From positions 1 through 64,000 of the forward strand of contig NZ_JOJE01000037.1 in NCBI RefSeq assembly GCF_000720255.1: a stretch of DNA of 64,000 nucleotides, written 5' to 3'. The notes beneath the pieces are model-generated. The model was not told the DNA's origin and did no database searches. It worked only from the letters and a program-made list of their open reading frames with translations. This stretch comes from Streptomyces griseus subsp. griseus (GTDB lineage Bacteria > Actinomycetota > Actinomycetes > Streptomycetales > Streptomycetaceae). Each line of letters starts with the position of its first letter. Position 1 is the first letter of the stretch. Made by a program: the position numbers and the translations under genes. Positions 7,257 to 16,761 of this stretch are shown here, in pieces.

Positions 7257-7778
7257 AGGGCCATGGTGGCGCGGGTCGGAGACAGGGAGGGTGGGATTTC
7301 GGTGAGAAGACGGGGAGTTCGGCGGTGGCCTGCGGCCCGCTGGAGCGGGAGGTGGGGCAATGGCATGGGCGCCGGGTAGTGGGTGGCATGGGGCCCCGGC
7401 AGTGGTGCGGGGGCCGGGCCGGGTAGGGGCGCGGGCGCGGCGGAGCGGCGGCACGGGGCCGGGACGGTGGGGCGGACGTTGGGTGGCGGCACGGAGGCCG
7501 GGACAGTGCCCTGGGGCGGAGGTCGGGGCCCAGGTGCGGGCGCCGGAGCAACGGCGCCGGGGCGGGGAAAGTCGAGCCGGGACAGTTGGGCGGGCGTCGG
7601 GGTGATGGCGCGGGCGGAGACAGCCGCGTCAGGGCCGGGGCGCGGGTGTGGGTGCGGGCCCCGCAGCTAGGGCACGGGGCCGGGACAGTCGCGCAAGGCC
7701 GGGACAAGTCGCGCCAAGGCCGGGACAGTAGCCAGGGCGTCGGCTTCATGCGGCGGCGGGTCCGGGCGGCCGGGAGGC
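7257..7778. other. Low-complexity G-rich spacer
   Basis: About 520 bases without a credible gene. The plus strand is G-rich and carries scattered copies of GCCGGGACAGT or close variants (near 7497, 7576, 7679, 7698 and 7719) at irregular distances. All ORFs across it overlap one another and have Gly/Arg/Ala-only composition. I see no promoter or RNA element. Confidence 0.6.
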
Positions 7779-8294
7779 TTATGACCGGCGGCGCTTCTTC
7801 GAAGGGTTGCCCGAGCGGCGGGTGGTGCGGCGTTCGTGGTGCTTGCGCGCTGTCTCGTACTCCACCCGATGCAGCTTCTCGCCGGGGGCCTCGGTGAGGG
7901 AGCGGACGAAGTGGGCGAGGAGCGCGCCGACGAAGCCGATGGCGAGCAGGCCGCGCAGGGAGGCCTGGCGGTCGGGGTCGGGGCGCTTGCTGAAGCCGCC
8001 CCAGGTGTGGCCGAAGGCGAGGGCGCTGCAGACGGCGAACATCACTACGACGAGGAGCGTGACGAAGCTGCCGGTGTCGGCGATGCGCAGGCCGTCGAAG
8101 GCGAGGCGCAGGACGACGCAGGAGGCGACGGCCGCGGCGAGGGAGCCGACGGCCACGCCGATCCGGCGGGCGGTGTAGCCGTTGTCGTGGTTCACCCAGG
8201 TGGTGCCGAAGAAGCGCAGGGGCTCGGGGCGGGGACCGGTGGGGTCGGCCGCGGGGACTGCGAGGGTGCCCGGGGTGTCGGTTTCGTCGCTCAC
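7779..8294 (-). CDS. Conserved membrane protein of unknown function
   Basis: A 171-residue protein with a short acidic N-terminus, a WVNHDNGYTARRIG segment, three hydrophobic helices (around 47-65, 75-95 and 113-130) and a strongly basic tail ending in repeated Lys/Arg. I do not recognise a functional family; it looks like a small integral membrane protein conserved in streptomycetes. The GTG at 8294 is the first plausible start; the frame stays open upstream only through repeat DNA. A role cannot be assigned from the neighbours. Confidence 0.7.
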   Translation of the reverse strand: MSDETDTPGTLAVPAADPTGPRPEPLRFFGTTWVNHDNGYTARRIGVAVGSLAAAVASCVVLRLAFDGLRIADTGSFVTLLVVVMFAVCSALAFGHTWGGFSKRPDPDRQASLRGLLAIGFVGALLAHFVRSLTEAPGEKLHRVEYETARKHHERRTTRRSGNPSKKRRRS

Positions 8295-8342
8295 GGCTCG
8301 ATTATGGCTCCGGTGTGCGAGCCGTTGCGCGGGGCCTCCCGG

Positions 8343-8766
8343 GCCGACCAGGAAGGCCCGTCCGGGGCCGGCCCGGAAGGCCTGTCCCGGGCCGACCAGG
8401 AAGGCCTGTCCCGGACCGGCCCTGGGGACGCCCGCAGGACGCCCAGGAGCCGAACCGAAGTGCCCGGAGCGAACCCGGGTTCCCGGGAGCCGACTCGAAA
8501 TGCCCGGGGGCAAACCCCGGACCCCATGGAGTCGACCCCGGATGCCCAAGGTCGCCCCCTGAATACCCGGGGGCCCATCGGGAGGTCCGAGGCCGACCCT
8601 GAATACCCGGGGCAACCCTCGGACCTCATGATGTCGCCCCCGACGCCCAGGGCCGCCCCAAAATGCCCGGACCAGCCCGAGGCGCCGGGGACCAGCCCAA
8701 GGCGCCAGGGACCAGCCCAAGGCGCCAGGGACCAGCCCAAGGCGCCAGGGACCAGCCCAAGGCGCC
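8343..8766. repeat. Degenerate repeats ending in a 20-bp tandem array
   Basis: The 548 bases between 8295 and 8842 hold no supported gene. From 8343 there are degenerate ~24-bp copies of a CCGACCAGGAAGGCC-type unit. From 8681 to 8766 there are four near-perfect 20-bp units of GGCGCCAGGGACCAGCCCAA plus a 6-base partial copy, preceded by a more diverged copy. The 20-bp period shifts frame each time, so it is not coding. Long ORFs on both strands here are artefacts of composition. Confidence 0.85.
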
Positions 8767-8842
8767 CCGGAGACGACACGAGGTGCCTGCCCAGGGGGCA
8801 ACCCGGCCCCCCGCCCCGGGCGTCCGCCTCCCCCGAGCCTCG

Positions 8843-9163
8843 TCAGCCGCAGCGTGACGCCACGTAGCCGTCGCTGCCCGTCTTCACGTACGCGTCGGAG
8901 ACGAACTCGCCGTTGCCGATGTTGTCCCAGATGTTCGACGTGCCGTACGGGCCGGCGACCGTCGTGCCCGGGGTCTGGCAGTAGATCGGGACGTAGGCAC
9001 CCTCGGCGAGGGTGCGGACGATGCCGTAGGCGGTGCCGGGGCCGCTGCGGACGTTGAGGCGGACGCCGGGGGCCACCGGGTAGGAGCGGACGGCCGTCGT
9101 CACTCCCTCGGTCCCGTCCTTCTCCGCGCTCTGGTCTCTTTCTTCCACGTGCTCGACAGACAT
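8843..9163 (-). CDS. Small SH3-like domain protein
   Basis: A 106-residue protein. Residues ~30-105 resemble a bacterial SH3 (SH3b) domain, with RLNVRSGPGTAYGIVRTLAEG near its start and a C-terminal segment with two Cys residues (YCQTPG and SRC) that could pair. The ATG at 9163 has a good GGGGGAG ribosome-binding site. There is no signal peptide, which is odd because SH3b domains usually act on the cell wall. The first ~30 residues are hydrophilic and acidic. It is divergent from the Ser/Thr kinase gene. Confidence 0.75.
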   Translation of the reverse strand: MSVEHVEERDQSAEKDGTEGVTTAVRSYPVAPGVRLNVRSGPGTAYGIVRTLAEGAYVPIYCQTPGTTVAGPYGTSNIWDNIGNGEFVSDAYVKTGSDGYVASRCG

Positions 9164-9344
9164 GCGATCTCCCCCCGTTGAACCCATGATCGTCATGGGA
9201 TCCCGTTGACTCCCCAGAAAGGCGACATGAAACACATGTACGCAACTCGTACACGGAGGCTAGCAAGCCGCCTCTGTCTCGTACGAGTCATCGACTAGGC
9301 TCCGTGCGTCGCGCGCGCGGACAGAACAGCACGGGGGTGGTCCC

Positions 9345-11480
9345 ATGGCGCCACGGCAGGACACCGGAGCGGGCGCGGAAGCGGAACTTCCCGAGTACGC
9401 CGGGCACTACCGTCTGGACTCGTGTCTGGGCTCCGGTGGCATGGGGATCGTCCATCTGGCCCGGAGCACCTCGGGCCTGAAGCTCGCGGTGAAGGTCGTA
9501 CACGCCCAGTTCGCCAAGGACCCCGAGTTCAGAGGGCGGTTCCGGCAGGAGGTGGGCGCCGCGCGGAGGGTCAGCGGGGCCTTCACGGCACCCGTCGTCG
9601 ATGCCGACCCGGAGGCCGAGCGGCCCTGGATGGCCACCCTGTTCATCCCGGGCCCGACCCTTTCCGAGCATGTGAAGCGGAACGGCCCCATGACGCCCGC
9701 CCAGTTGCGCCGGCTGATGGCCGGGCTCGCCGAGGCGCTGCGGGACATCCACCGGGTCGGGGTCGTCCACCGGGATCTGAAGCCCAGCAACGTGCTGCTC
9801 GCCGACGACGGGCCGAAGGTCATCGACTTCGGTATCTCGCGGCCCAAGGACAGCGAACTGCGCACGGAGACCGGGAAGCTGATCGGCACTCCGCCCTTCA
9901 TGGCGCCCGAGCAGTTCCGGCGGCCGCGGGAGGTCGGGCCGGCCGCCGACGTCTTCGCGCTCGGCTCGGTGCTGGTGCACGCGGCGACGGGACGCGGGCC
10001 GTTCGACTCCGACAGCCCGTACGTCGTCGCCTACCAGGTGGTGCACGACGATCCGGACCTCACCGGCATCCCGGAGAGCCTCGCTCCGCTGGTGCTGCGC
10101 TGTCTCGCCAAGGAGCCCGAGGACCGGCCCACACCGGACGAGTTGATGCGCGAGCTGCGGTCGGTGGCGGCGTCGTACGACACCCAGTCGTTCATTCCGG
10201 AGCAGAGGTCCGTCCTGGACGAGCGGCCCGGCGAGGCCGTGGTCAAGGTCGAGGTGCCGGGGCCGCCCGAGCCGCCCGAGTTCGAGGCGCGGCGCAGGGG
10301 TTCCGTGGGGTGGCTGCGCCGCAGGGCGGTGCTCGTCGCCGGTGCCGTGGTGCTGGTCGTGGGCGGTGTGCTCGGCTCGGTGCACTGGTTCGGCAGCGAG
10401 GACAGCATGCCGAAACCGGCGGCGCCCCGAGCCGTGGCGGCCGCGTTCCAGGCATGGGAGGCGAAGCCGGCCTCCGCGACCGCCGGTGTGCGGCAGTGTT
10501 CCTACGGCGCCGGGAAGCTGCTGTGCGCGCAGCCCGGGCTGGTCTTCGCGCTCGATCCGGCCGACGGTTCCCTGCTGTGGAAGCACACCGCCGACACGTC
10601 CCGCTGGGGCGGGCCGCCGGTCGTGGCGGGCGGGCTCGTCCAGGCGTCGGCGGACCACGGACGGCGGCTGGAGGCGCTCGACCCGGCGTCGGGCGAGCCG
10701 CGGTGGCAGCGGAAGGTGCCCGAGTACGGCCTGCTCCAGCCGGCCGGTGGCATGCTCCTGCTGCGCGGCGCCGACGGGACCGTCACCGGCGTGGACGGTG
10801 CCTCGGGCGACACGAAGTGGAAGCGGTCCCTGCCCGGGCAGAGCAGGCCGACGCTGTCCTCCTTCGTCGGCGACCCGCTGGCGTACGCCACGAGCGACAC
10901 CGCCGACGGGACGCGCACGCGGGTCACCGCCCTTGACCCGGCCACCGGGAAGGCGCGGTGGCAGACGCTGCTCAAGGGGACGCTCCAGCCGATCGGGGCA
11001 CACGACGGGTCGGTGTTCTTCCTGTCCGTCGACAACGTCTACAGCCGTGCGCAGGCCGTCGTGCGCTACACCCCCGCGACGAAGGCCTCCCGCCGGGCGA
11101 AACTGCCGGTCCCACGCCAGAGCGCGCAGGCGAGTGTGCACGGGAACGTGGCGCACATCCTGGGGAACGGCGGCTCGCTGGAGGCCGTCGACGTCGACTC
11201 GGGCAAGCGGCTGTGGATCCTGGAGACGTCAGTGAGCCGCGGTTCCGCCCCGGTCGCCGACAACGCCCATGTGTACGTCACGGCGGCCGACGGGCGGCTG
11301 CTCGCCGTGGACGCCCGCACCGGCCGGCTCGTCGGGCAGACACCACCCCGCCTGGGCACCGGCGCCGGCGGGATCGCGGCCACACTGCCCGTGCCGGTGC
11401 TCAACGGCGGCCGCGTCTTCGCGAGCGCCCCCGACGGCACGGTGTTCGGCGTGGACGCGCGCGACCCGGCGGGGTGGTGA
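9345..11480 (+). CDS. Ser/Thr protein kinase with extracellular beta-propeller (PQQ-like) domain
   Basis: A 711-residue Hanks-type kinase. The glycine loop is GSGGMG (29-34), the catalytic Lys is K50, the catalytic loop is HRDLKPSN (142-149), the DFG motif is at 161-163 and APE at 187-189. All key residues are present, so it should be active. A single transmembrane helix spans about 328-347. The outside part (about 360-711) has repeated blades with motifs like LFALDPADGSLLWK and DVDSGKRLW, typical of PQQ-binding-like beta-propellers that serve as sensor domains. The start has a GGGGGTGG site. The signal and targets are unknown. It ends in a strong hairpin shared with convergent ilvD. Confidence 0.93.
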   Translation: MAPRQDTGAGAEAELPEYAGHYRLDSCLGSGGMGIVHLARSTSGLKLAVKVVHAQFAKDPEFRGRFRQEVGAARRVSGAFTAPVVDADPEAERPWMATLFIPGPTLSEHVKRNGPMTPAQLRRLMAGLAEALRDIHRVGVVHRDLKPSNVLLADDGPKVIDFGISRPKDSELRTETGKLIGTPPFMAPEQFRRPREVGPAADVFALGSVLVHAATGRGPFDSDSPYVVAYQVVHDDPDLTGIPESLAPLVLRCLAKEPEDRPTPDELMRELRSVAASYDTQSFIPEQRSVLDERPGEAVVKVEVPGPPEPPEFEARRRGSVGWLRRRAVLVAGAVVLVVGGVLGSVHWFGSEDSMPKPAAPRAVAAAFQAWEAKPASATAGVRQCSYGAGKLLCAQPGLVFALDPADGSLLWKHTADTSRWGGPPVVAGGLVQASADHGRRLEALDPASGEPRWQRKVPEYGLLQPAGGMLLLRGADGTVTGVDGASGDTKWKRSLPGQSRPTLSSFVGDPLAYATSDTADGTRTRVTALDPATGKARWQTLLKGTLQPIGAHDGSVFFLSVDNVYSRAQAVVRYTPATKASRRAKLPVPRQSAQASVHGNVAHILGNGGSLEAVDVDSGKRLWILETSVSRGSAPVADNAHVYVTAADGRLLAVDARTGRLVGQTPPRLGTGAGGIAATLPVPVLNGGRVFASAPDGTVFGVDARDPAGW

Positions 11481-11548
11481 CAGGCCACGAGCGAGGCGCG
11501 CGAGCGAGGCCCACGAGCGGTGGCCCCGGGCACGGTGCCACGCGCGCG

Positions 11549-11581
11549 TGAGGGCCGCCCCCCCAGCAGGGGCGGCCCTCA
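11549..11581. terminator. Bidirectional hairpin terminator between kinase and ilvD
   Basis: A perfect 13-bp inverted repeat (arms 11549-11561 and 11569-11581) with a 7-base loop lies between the convergent stop codons of the kinase and ilvD genes. It has no long T-run, as is common for Streptomyces terminators, and can work in both directions. Confidence 0.8.
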
Positions 11582-11608
11582 GTGGCACATACGGTGGCCC
11601 AGCGGGGC

Positions 11609-13462
11609 TCAGCCGAGCTTGCTGACGTCGCGCACCGCGCCCTTGTCCGCGCTGGTGGCCATCGCGGCGTAGGCGCGCAGGGCCGCGGAGACCTTGCGGT
11701 CGCGGTTCTTCGGGGCGTAGACGCCGCCCAGCGCCTCCTCGCGGCGGGCCAGTTCGGCATCGTCGACGAGCAGCTCGATCGTGCGGCCCGGGATGTCGAT
11801 GCGGATGCGGTCGCCGTCCTCGACGAGGGCGATGGTGCCGCCGCCGGCCGCCTCGGGGGAGGCGTGGCCGATGGAGAGGCCGGAGGTGCCGCCGGAGAAG
11901 CGGCCGTCCGTGACCAGCGCGCACGCCTTGCCCAGGCCGCGCCCCTTCAGGTACGAGGTCGGGTAGAGCATCTCCTGCATGCCGGGGCCGCCCTTGGGGC
12001 CCTCGTAGCGGATGACGACGACGTCGCCCTCCTTGATCTCCTGGGTGAGGATCTTCTGGACGGCTTCTTCCTGCGACTCACAGACGACCGCCGGGCCCTC
12101 GAAGGTCCAGATCGACTCGTCGACGCCGGCCGTCTTGACCACGCAGCCGTCGACGGCGAGGTTGCCCTTGAGGACGGCGAGGCCGCCGTCCTTGGAGTAC
12201 GCGTGCTCGACGGAGCGGATGCAGCCGCCCTCGGCGTCCTCGTCGAGGGCCTCCCAGCGCTCGGACTGGGAGAAGGCCTCGGCGGAGCGGACGCAGCCCG
12301 GGGCCGCGTGCCACAGTTCGACCGCCTCGGGGGACGGGGAGCCGCCGCGCACGTCCCACGTCTTCAGCCAGTCGGCCAGGGACGGGCTGTGGACGGAGTG
12401 CACGTCCTCGTTGAGCAGGCCCCCGCGGTGCAGCTCGCCGAGGAGGGCGGGGATGCCGCCGGCGCGGTGCACGTCCTCCATGTAGTACGTGCGGTTCTTC
12501 GCGACGTTCGGCGCGACCTTGGCCAGGCAGGGAACCCGGCGGGAGACCGTGTCGATCTCGTTGAGTCCGAAGGGGACGCCCGCCTCCTGGGCGGCGGCCA
12601 GCAGGTGCAGGATCGTGTTGGTCGAGCCGCCCATGGCGATGTCCAGGGCCATGGCGTTCTCGAAGGCGGCGAAGGTGGCGACGGAGCGCGGCAGGACCGT
12701 CTCGTCGTCCTCCTCGTAGTAGCGGCGGGTGATGTCCATGACCGTGTTGGCCGCGTCGACGTAGAGCTGCTTGCGCGCGGTGTGGGTGGCCAGGACCGAG
12801 CCGTTGCCGGGGAGGGAGAGGCCGATGGCCTCGGTGAGGCAGTTCATCGAGTTGGCGGTGAACATGCCGGAACACGAGCCGCAGGTCGGACAGGCGTTCT
12901 CCTCGATACGGAGGATGTCCTCGTCCGAGATCTTGTCGTTCACGGCGTCGGAGATCGCGTCGACCAGGTCGAGCGTGCGGACCGTGCCGTCGACCAGCGT
13001 GGCCCGGCCGGACTCCATCGGGCCGCCGGAGACGAAGACCGTGGGGATGTTCAGGCGCAGGGCCGCGTTGAGCATGCCCGGGGTGATCTTGTCGCAGTTG
13101 GAGATGCAGATCAGGGCGTCGGCGCAGTGGGCCTCGACCATGTACTCGACGCTGTCCGCGATCAGGTCGCGGGAGGGCAGGGAGTAGAGCATGCCGCCGT
13201 GGCCCATCGCGATGCCGTCGTCGACGGCGATCGTGTTGAACTCACGCGGGATGCCGCCGGCCTCGACGATCGCCTCGCTGACGATCCGGCCGACCGGCTG
13301 GAGGTGGGTGTGGCCCGGGACGAACTCGGTGAAGCTGTTGGCGACCGCGATGATCGGCTTTCGGCCGATGTCCGCACCGGGTACACCGGAGGCGCGCATA
13401 AGGGCGCGGGCGCCCGCCATGTTGCGGCCGTGGGTGACTGTGCGGGACCTCAGCTCGGGCAT
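11609..13462 (-). CDS. ilvD: Dihydroxy-acid dehydratase
   Basis: Converts 2,3-dihydroxy-isovalerate (and the isoleucine analogue) to the 2-keto acid in branched-chain amino acid and pantothenate synthesis. The 617-residue protein has the full family length. Its Fe-S cysteines are visible in [11 protein letters not shown] and [19 protein letters not shown], and the C-terminal [13 protein letters not shown] motif is intact. An AAGGAG site precedes the ATG. The gene stands alone, closed by the hairpin at 11549-11581. The keto-isovalerate it makes feeds the pantothenate genes further along, but no linkage in regulation is visible. Confidence 0.97.
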   Translation of the reverse strand: MPELRSRTVTHGRNMAGARALMRASGVPGADIGRKPIIAVANSFTEFVPGHTHLQPVGRIVSEAIVEAGGIPREFNTIAVDDGIAMGHGGMLYSLPSRDLIADSVEYMVEAHCADALICISNCDKITPGMLNAALRLNIPTVFVSGGPMESGRATLVDGTVRTLDLVDAISDAVNDKISDEDILRIEENACPTCGSCSGMFTANSMNCLTEAIGLSLPGNGSVLATHTARKQLYVDAANTVMDITRRYYEEDDETVLPRSVATFAAFENAMALDIAMGGSTNTILHLLAAAQEAGVPFGLNEIDTVSRRVPCLAKVAPNVAKNRTYYMEDVHRAGGIPALLGELHRGGLLNEDVHSVHSPSLADWLKTWDVRGGSPSPEAVELWHAAPGCVRSAEAFSQSERWEALDEDAEGGCIRSVEHAYSKDGGLAVLKGNLAVDGCVVKTAGVDESIWTFEGPAVVCESQEEAVQKILTQEIKEGDVVVIRYEGPKGGPGMQEMLYPTSYLKGRGLGKACALVTDGRFSGGTSGLSIGHASPEAAGGGTIALVEDGDRIRIDIPGRTIELLVDDAELARREEALGGVYAPKNRDRKVSAALRAYAAMATSADKGAVRDVSKLG

Positions 13463-13587
13463 CGTCGCTCGCTCCTTCAGAGACTGCGATCAGAGAGACT
13501 TCTGACTGCTAACGAGCGTACGCCGGTCATCCAGGGGTCGGGACGGGCTGTCCGGAATGCGGGACGCATGTCTCGGGAAACCGGGGC

Positions 13588-14193
13588 TCACGGCGCCGTG
13601 AGGTGCCCCTGGACCACGGGCGCCACCCGGGCGACGATCTGCTCGAGGTCCGCCGACGCCAGCGGCTCCACCTTGATCACGTAGCGCAGCATCGCGCACC
13701 CCACGAGCTGCGCGGCCGCGAGCTCGGCGCGCAGTTCCGCGTCCGGCAGGTCGAGCTGGGCGGCGACACGGCGCAGCAGCTGGGTGGCGACCAGGCGGCG
13801 GAAGACGGCGGCGGCGGTGTCGTTGTTGACCGCGGACCTGAGGATCGCCAGCAGGGGCTTACGGCTGGTGGGGTTCTCCCAGATGCCGAGGACGAAGCGG
13901 GTGAACCGCTCTCCTACCCCGTCCAGCGGGCCGTCGGCGATCGCCTCGGGCGCGTTCAGGGCGGGCGCGAAGGCGACCTCGACGGCCGCCTCGAAGACCT
14001 GCTCCTTGGTGCCGAAGTAGTGGTGGACCAGCGCGGAGTCCACGCCGGCCGCCTTGGCGATGCCGCGCACGGACGTCTTGTCGTAGCCCCGCTCGGAGAA
14101 CTCCTCGCGTGCCGAGGCGAGGATGCGGTCGCGGGTGTCGGCGGCCTCCGTACGCGGGGGGCGGCCGCGGCGCCGGGCGGTGGCCCCGGTCAT
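13588..14193 (-). CDS. TetR-family transcriptional regulator
   Basis: A 201-residue regulator. The N-terminal helix-turn-helix lies at about 20-65 ([20 protein letters not shown], then [19 protein letters not shown]). The C-terminal ligand domain has no recognisable specificity. Its ATG overlaps the stop of the upstream isomerase gene by 4 bases (ATGA), so the two are co-translated and the regulator probably controls its own operon. The ligand is unknown. Confidence 0.9.
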   Translation of the reverse strand: MTGATARRRGRPPRTEAADTRDRILASAREEFSERGYDKTSVRGIAKAAGVDSALVHHYFGTKEQVFEAAVEVAFAPALNAPEAIADGPLDGVGERFTRFVLGIWENPTSRKPLLAILRSAVNNDTAAAVFRRLVATQLLRRVAAQLDLPDAELRAELAAAQLVGCAMLRYVIKVEPLASADLEQIVARVAPVVQGHLTAP

Positions 14194-15020
14194 CGCCGGG
14201 GCACCTTCGCTCCGGCGGCCAGGTGCCGGCGGGCGAAGGCCAGGGCCTCGGCGAGGTCGGCCTCGCGCTCCGCGCCCGACATGGCGCGCCGGGTGTTGAC
14301 CTCGATGACGACGTGACCGTCGAAACCCGTCACGGCGAGACGTTCCAGCAGTTCGGCGCAGGGCTGGTTGCCGCGGCCGGGCACGAGGTGCTCGTCCTTG
14401 GCCGACCCCTTGCCGTCCGCGAGGTGGACGTGGCCGAGGCGGTCCCCCATGCGGTCGACCATCTGGAGTGCGTCGCTGCGGGCCGTGGAGGAATGGCTGA
14501 GGTCGATCGTGAAGTGCCGGTAGTCGTCCTTCGTCACGTCCCAGTCGGGGGCGTAGGCGAGCATCTCGCGGTCGCGGTAGCGCCAGGGGTACATGTTCTC
14601 GACGGCGAACCGTACGTCCGTCTCGTTGGCCATCCGCCAGATTCCGGCGACGAAGTCGCGCGCGTACTGCCGCTGCCAGCGGAACGGCGGGTGCACGACG
14701 ACCGTGGACGCGCCGAGCTTCTCGGCCGCCGAGCGGGCGCGCTGGAGCTTGACCCAGGGGTCGGTGGACCAGACGCGCTGGGTGATGAGCAGGCAGGGGG
14801 CGTGCACGGCCAGGATCGGGACCTGGTGGTAGTCGCTGAGTCTGCGCAGCGCGTCGATGTCCTGGCTGACGGGGTCGTTCCACACCATGATCTCGACGCC
14901 GTCGTAGCCCAGGCGCGCGGCGATCTCGAAGGCCGTCGCCGTCGACTCCGGATAGACGGAAGCCGTCGAGAGGGCGACCTTCGCATCCGGGATCCGGACC
15001 ACGTCCCTTGGTTCTGCCAC
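14190..15020 (-). CDS. Sugar phosphate isomerase/epimerase-like TIM barrel protein
   Basis: A 276-residue protein of the AP-endonuclease family 2 / xylose-isomerase-like TIM barrel superfamily. Metal-ligand-type motifs occur along the barrel: [49 protein letters not shown] and VIEVNTRR. These fit a divalent-metal isomerase or epimerase acting on a small sugar or polyol; the substrate is not predictable. The GTG at 15020 lacks a good ribosome-binding site, and a GTG a few codons downstream is possible. The gene is coupled to the downstream TetR by an ATGA overlap. Confidence 0.82.
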   Translation of the reverse strand: MAEPRDVVRIPDAKVALSTASVYPESTATAFEIAARLGYDGVEIMVWNDPVSQDIDALRRLSDYHQVPILAVHAPCLLITQRVWSTDPWVKLQRARSAAEKLGASTVVVHPPFRWQRQYARDFVAGIWRMANETDVRFAVENMYPWRYRDREMLAYAPDWDVTKDDYRHFTIDLSHSSTARSDALQMVDRMGDRLGHVHLADGKGSAKDEHLVPGRGNQPCAELLERLAVTGFDGHVVIEVNTRRAMSGAEREADLAEALAFARRHLAAGAKVPRR

Positions 15021-15373
15021 GAGGGACAGCGTACGGGGTGGGGCCGGGGTGGGGCCGGGCTTCCGTGCGCCGTTGTGGCCCGTCGCACACGCCTTCCGGC
15101 CACCGGGGCTCTTCACCGGACGCACGGATGACGGCGGACGCAAGGACGTGTGGGGCCGCGCTCGGCATGTACCCCGCAGGACGGACGATCACCGTGAACG
15201 CGCCGGGCGCCTCCACGGACACGTACTGCGGTCGCCGAAGGTGAACGGTGGGACGAGCGACCGCGCGTGGCTGCCGGAGTCCTTCGTCGCCCACGGCGGC
15301 GGCGCCGGCTGCTCGGCGAAGGCGCCGGCCGACCTGAAGGCCGCCCCCCGGTGCGACGGTGACCGGCGGGGAC

Positions 15374-15617
15374 TTCGGCTTCACCTGGCCGACGGTGCGT
15401 TCCGGCGGTCCCGGACAACATGGCCGTCGGCCGGTTCGGCTTCACCTGGCCGACGGTGCGTTCCGGCGGTCCCGGACAACATGGCCGTCGGCCGGTTCGG
15501 CTTCACCTGGCCCACGGTGCATTCCGGCGGTCCCGGACAACATGGCCGTCGGCCGGTTCGGCTTCACCTGGCCCACGGTGCGTTCCGGCGGTCCCGGACA
15601 ACATGGCCGTCGGCCGG
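15374..15617. repeat. Four tandem copies of a 61-bp hairpin-forming unit
   Basis: Units begin at 15374, 15435, 15496 and 15557 with TTCGGCTTCACCTGGCC and are nearly identical. Copies 3 and 4 have CCCACGG where copies 1 and 2 have CCGACGG, and copy 3 has one more change. In copies 1 and 2 GGCCGACGG and CCGTCGGCC form a 9-bp inverted repeat enclosing a smaller TCCGG/CCGGA hairpin. A 61-bp period shifts frame at each copy, so it is not coding. The rest of the 660-base gap (15021-15679) has only weak traces of what may be decayed protein sequence around 15170-15370. Confidence 0.92.
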
Positions 15618-15679
15618 GATGACCGGTCCTGGTGGCCCCCACGGCCCCGCGGGGGCCACCGGATCGCGCAGGTCACGAG

Positions 15680-16678
15680 TCAAGGGCGCGGAACCGCTTC
15701 GATGTGCGGCTCCGCGTCCCTGAGGTGGCCATGCCCGTGAGGTGGCTGCACCGAGCCCATGTGATCGAGGCGGCGCAGGATCACGCCCTCGCGCAGGGCC
15801 CAGGGACAGATCTCCAGCACCTCGACGCCGAAGAGGTCCATCGCGCCCTCGGCCACCAGCGCGCCCGCCAGGAGTTGGCCCGCGCGGCCCTCGGAGACGC
15901 CGGGGAGCTCGGCGCGCTGGGCGGTCGTCATGGCGGACAGACGCGGCACCCAGGCCTCCAGGGACTCCCGCTTGAGGTCGCGCTGAACGTAGAGGCCCTC
16001 GGTCGAGCGGGCGGCGCCGGCGAGGCGTGCGAGCTGCTTGAACGTCTTGGACGTGGCCACGACATGGTCGGGGGCGCCGAAGCGGCTGAACTCACCGACG
16101 GTACGGGCGATCTCCGCGCGCGCGTGCCGACGCAGGGCCCGTATGTCCTCGGGGTCGGGCGGATCGCCGGGCAGCCACCCGGCCGTGAGCCGGCCCGCGC
16201 CCAGAGGTAGGGAGACCGCGGCGTCGGGCTCCTCGTCGATGCCGTAGGCGATCTCCAGGGAGCCGCCGCCGATGTCCAGGACGAGCAGCTTGCCGGCCGA
16301 CCAGCCGAACCAGCGGCGGGCGGCGAGAAAGGTGAGCCGGGCCTCCTCCGCGCCGGTGAGCACCTGGAGCTCGACGCCGGTCTCGTCCTGCACGCGCGCG
16401 AGGACGTCGTCGGCGTTGCTGGCCTCGCGCACGGCGGAGGTCGCGAACGGCAGCAGGTCCTCGACACCCTTGTCCTCGGCGGCCTGGAGGGCCTCGTGGA
16501 CGACGGAGACCAGTTTGTCGACCCCCTCGGGGCCTATGGCCCCGTCGCCGTCGAGGAGTTGGGCAAGGCGCAGTTCCGCCTTGTGCGAGTGCGCGGGCAG
16601 CGGACGTGCGCCGGGGTGTGCGTCCACCACCAGCAGGTGCACAGTGTTCGATCCCACGTCGAGGACACCGAGTCTCAT
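15680..16678 (-). CDS. Ppx/GppA-family phosphatase
   Basis: A 332-residue member of the exopolyphosphatase / pppGpp phosphohydrolase family in the ASKHA fold. The phosphate-1 motif is [14 protein letters not shown] (residues 4-17) and the phosphate-2 motif is [16 protein letters not shown]. It is a short form without the C-terminal HD domain of E. coli Ppx. It could degrade polyphosphate or (p)ppGpp; sequence alone cannot decide. The start at 16678 is placed by the conserved N-terminal strand; the ribosome-binding site is weak. The gene is divergent from the Cys-rich protein gene. Confidence 0.9.
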   Translation of the reverse strand: MRLGVLDVGSNTVHLLVVDAHPGARPLPAHSHKAELRLAQLLDGDGAIGPEGVDKLVSVVHEALQAAEDKGVEDLLPFATSAVREASNADDVLARVQDETGVELQVLTGAEEARLTFLAARRWFGWSAGKLLVLDIGGGSLEIAYGIDEEPDAAVSLPLGAGRLTAGWLPGDPPDPEDIRALRRHARAEIARTVGEFSRFGAPDHVVATSKTFKQLARLAGAARSTEGLYVQRDLKRESLEAWVPRLSAMTTAQRAELPGVSEGRAGQLLAGALVAEGAMDLFGVEVLEICPWALREGVILRRLDHMGSVQPPHGHGHLRDAEPHIEAVPRP

Positions 16679-16761
16679 GTAGGGCACGCTACTGCCAGCT
16701 GCGGGATCTTCCGCCCCCGGAGCGGTGCCGGGACGGGCCTCGGGCGACTTACCCTGGACGG

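Noticed and set aside
8291..9266. Long minus-strand ORFs joining the SH3-like gene to the small membrane protein gene
   Set aside because: They run through degenerate repeats with Gly/Pro/Arg/Trp-only composition; each real gene has its own plausible start.
15049..15723. Plus-strand ORF over the 61-bp repeats
   Set aside because: The period is not a multiple of three, so the apparent protein just cycles through three translations of the same DNA. Traces of older coding sequence near 15170-15370 are too weak to call.
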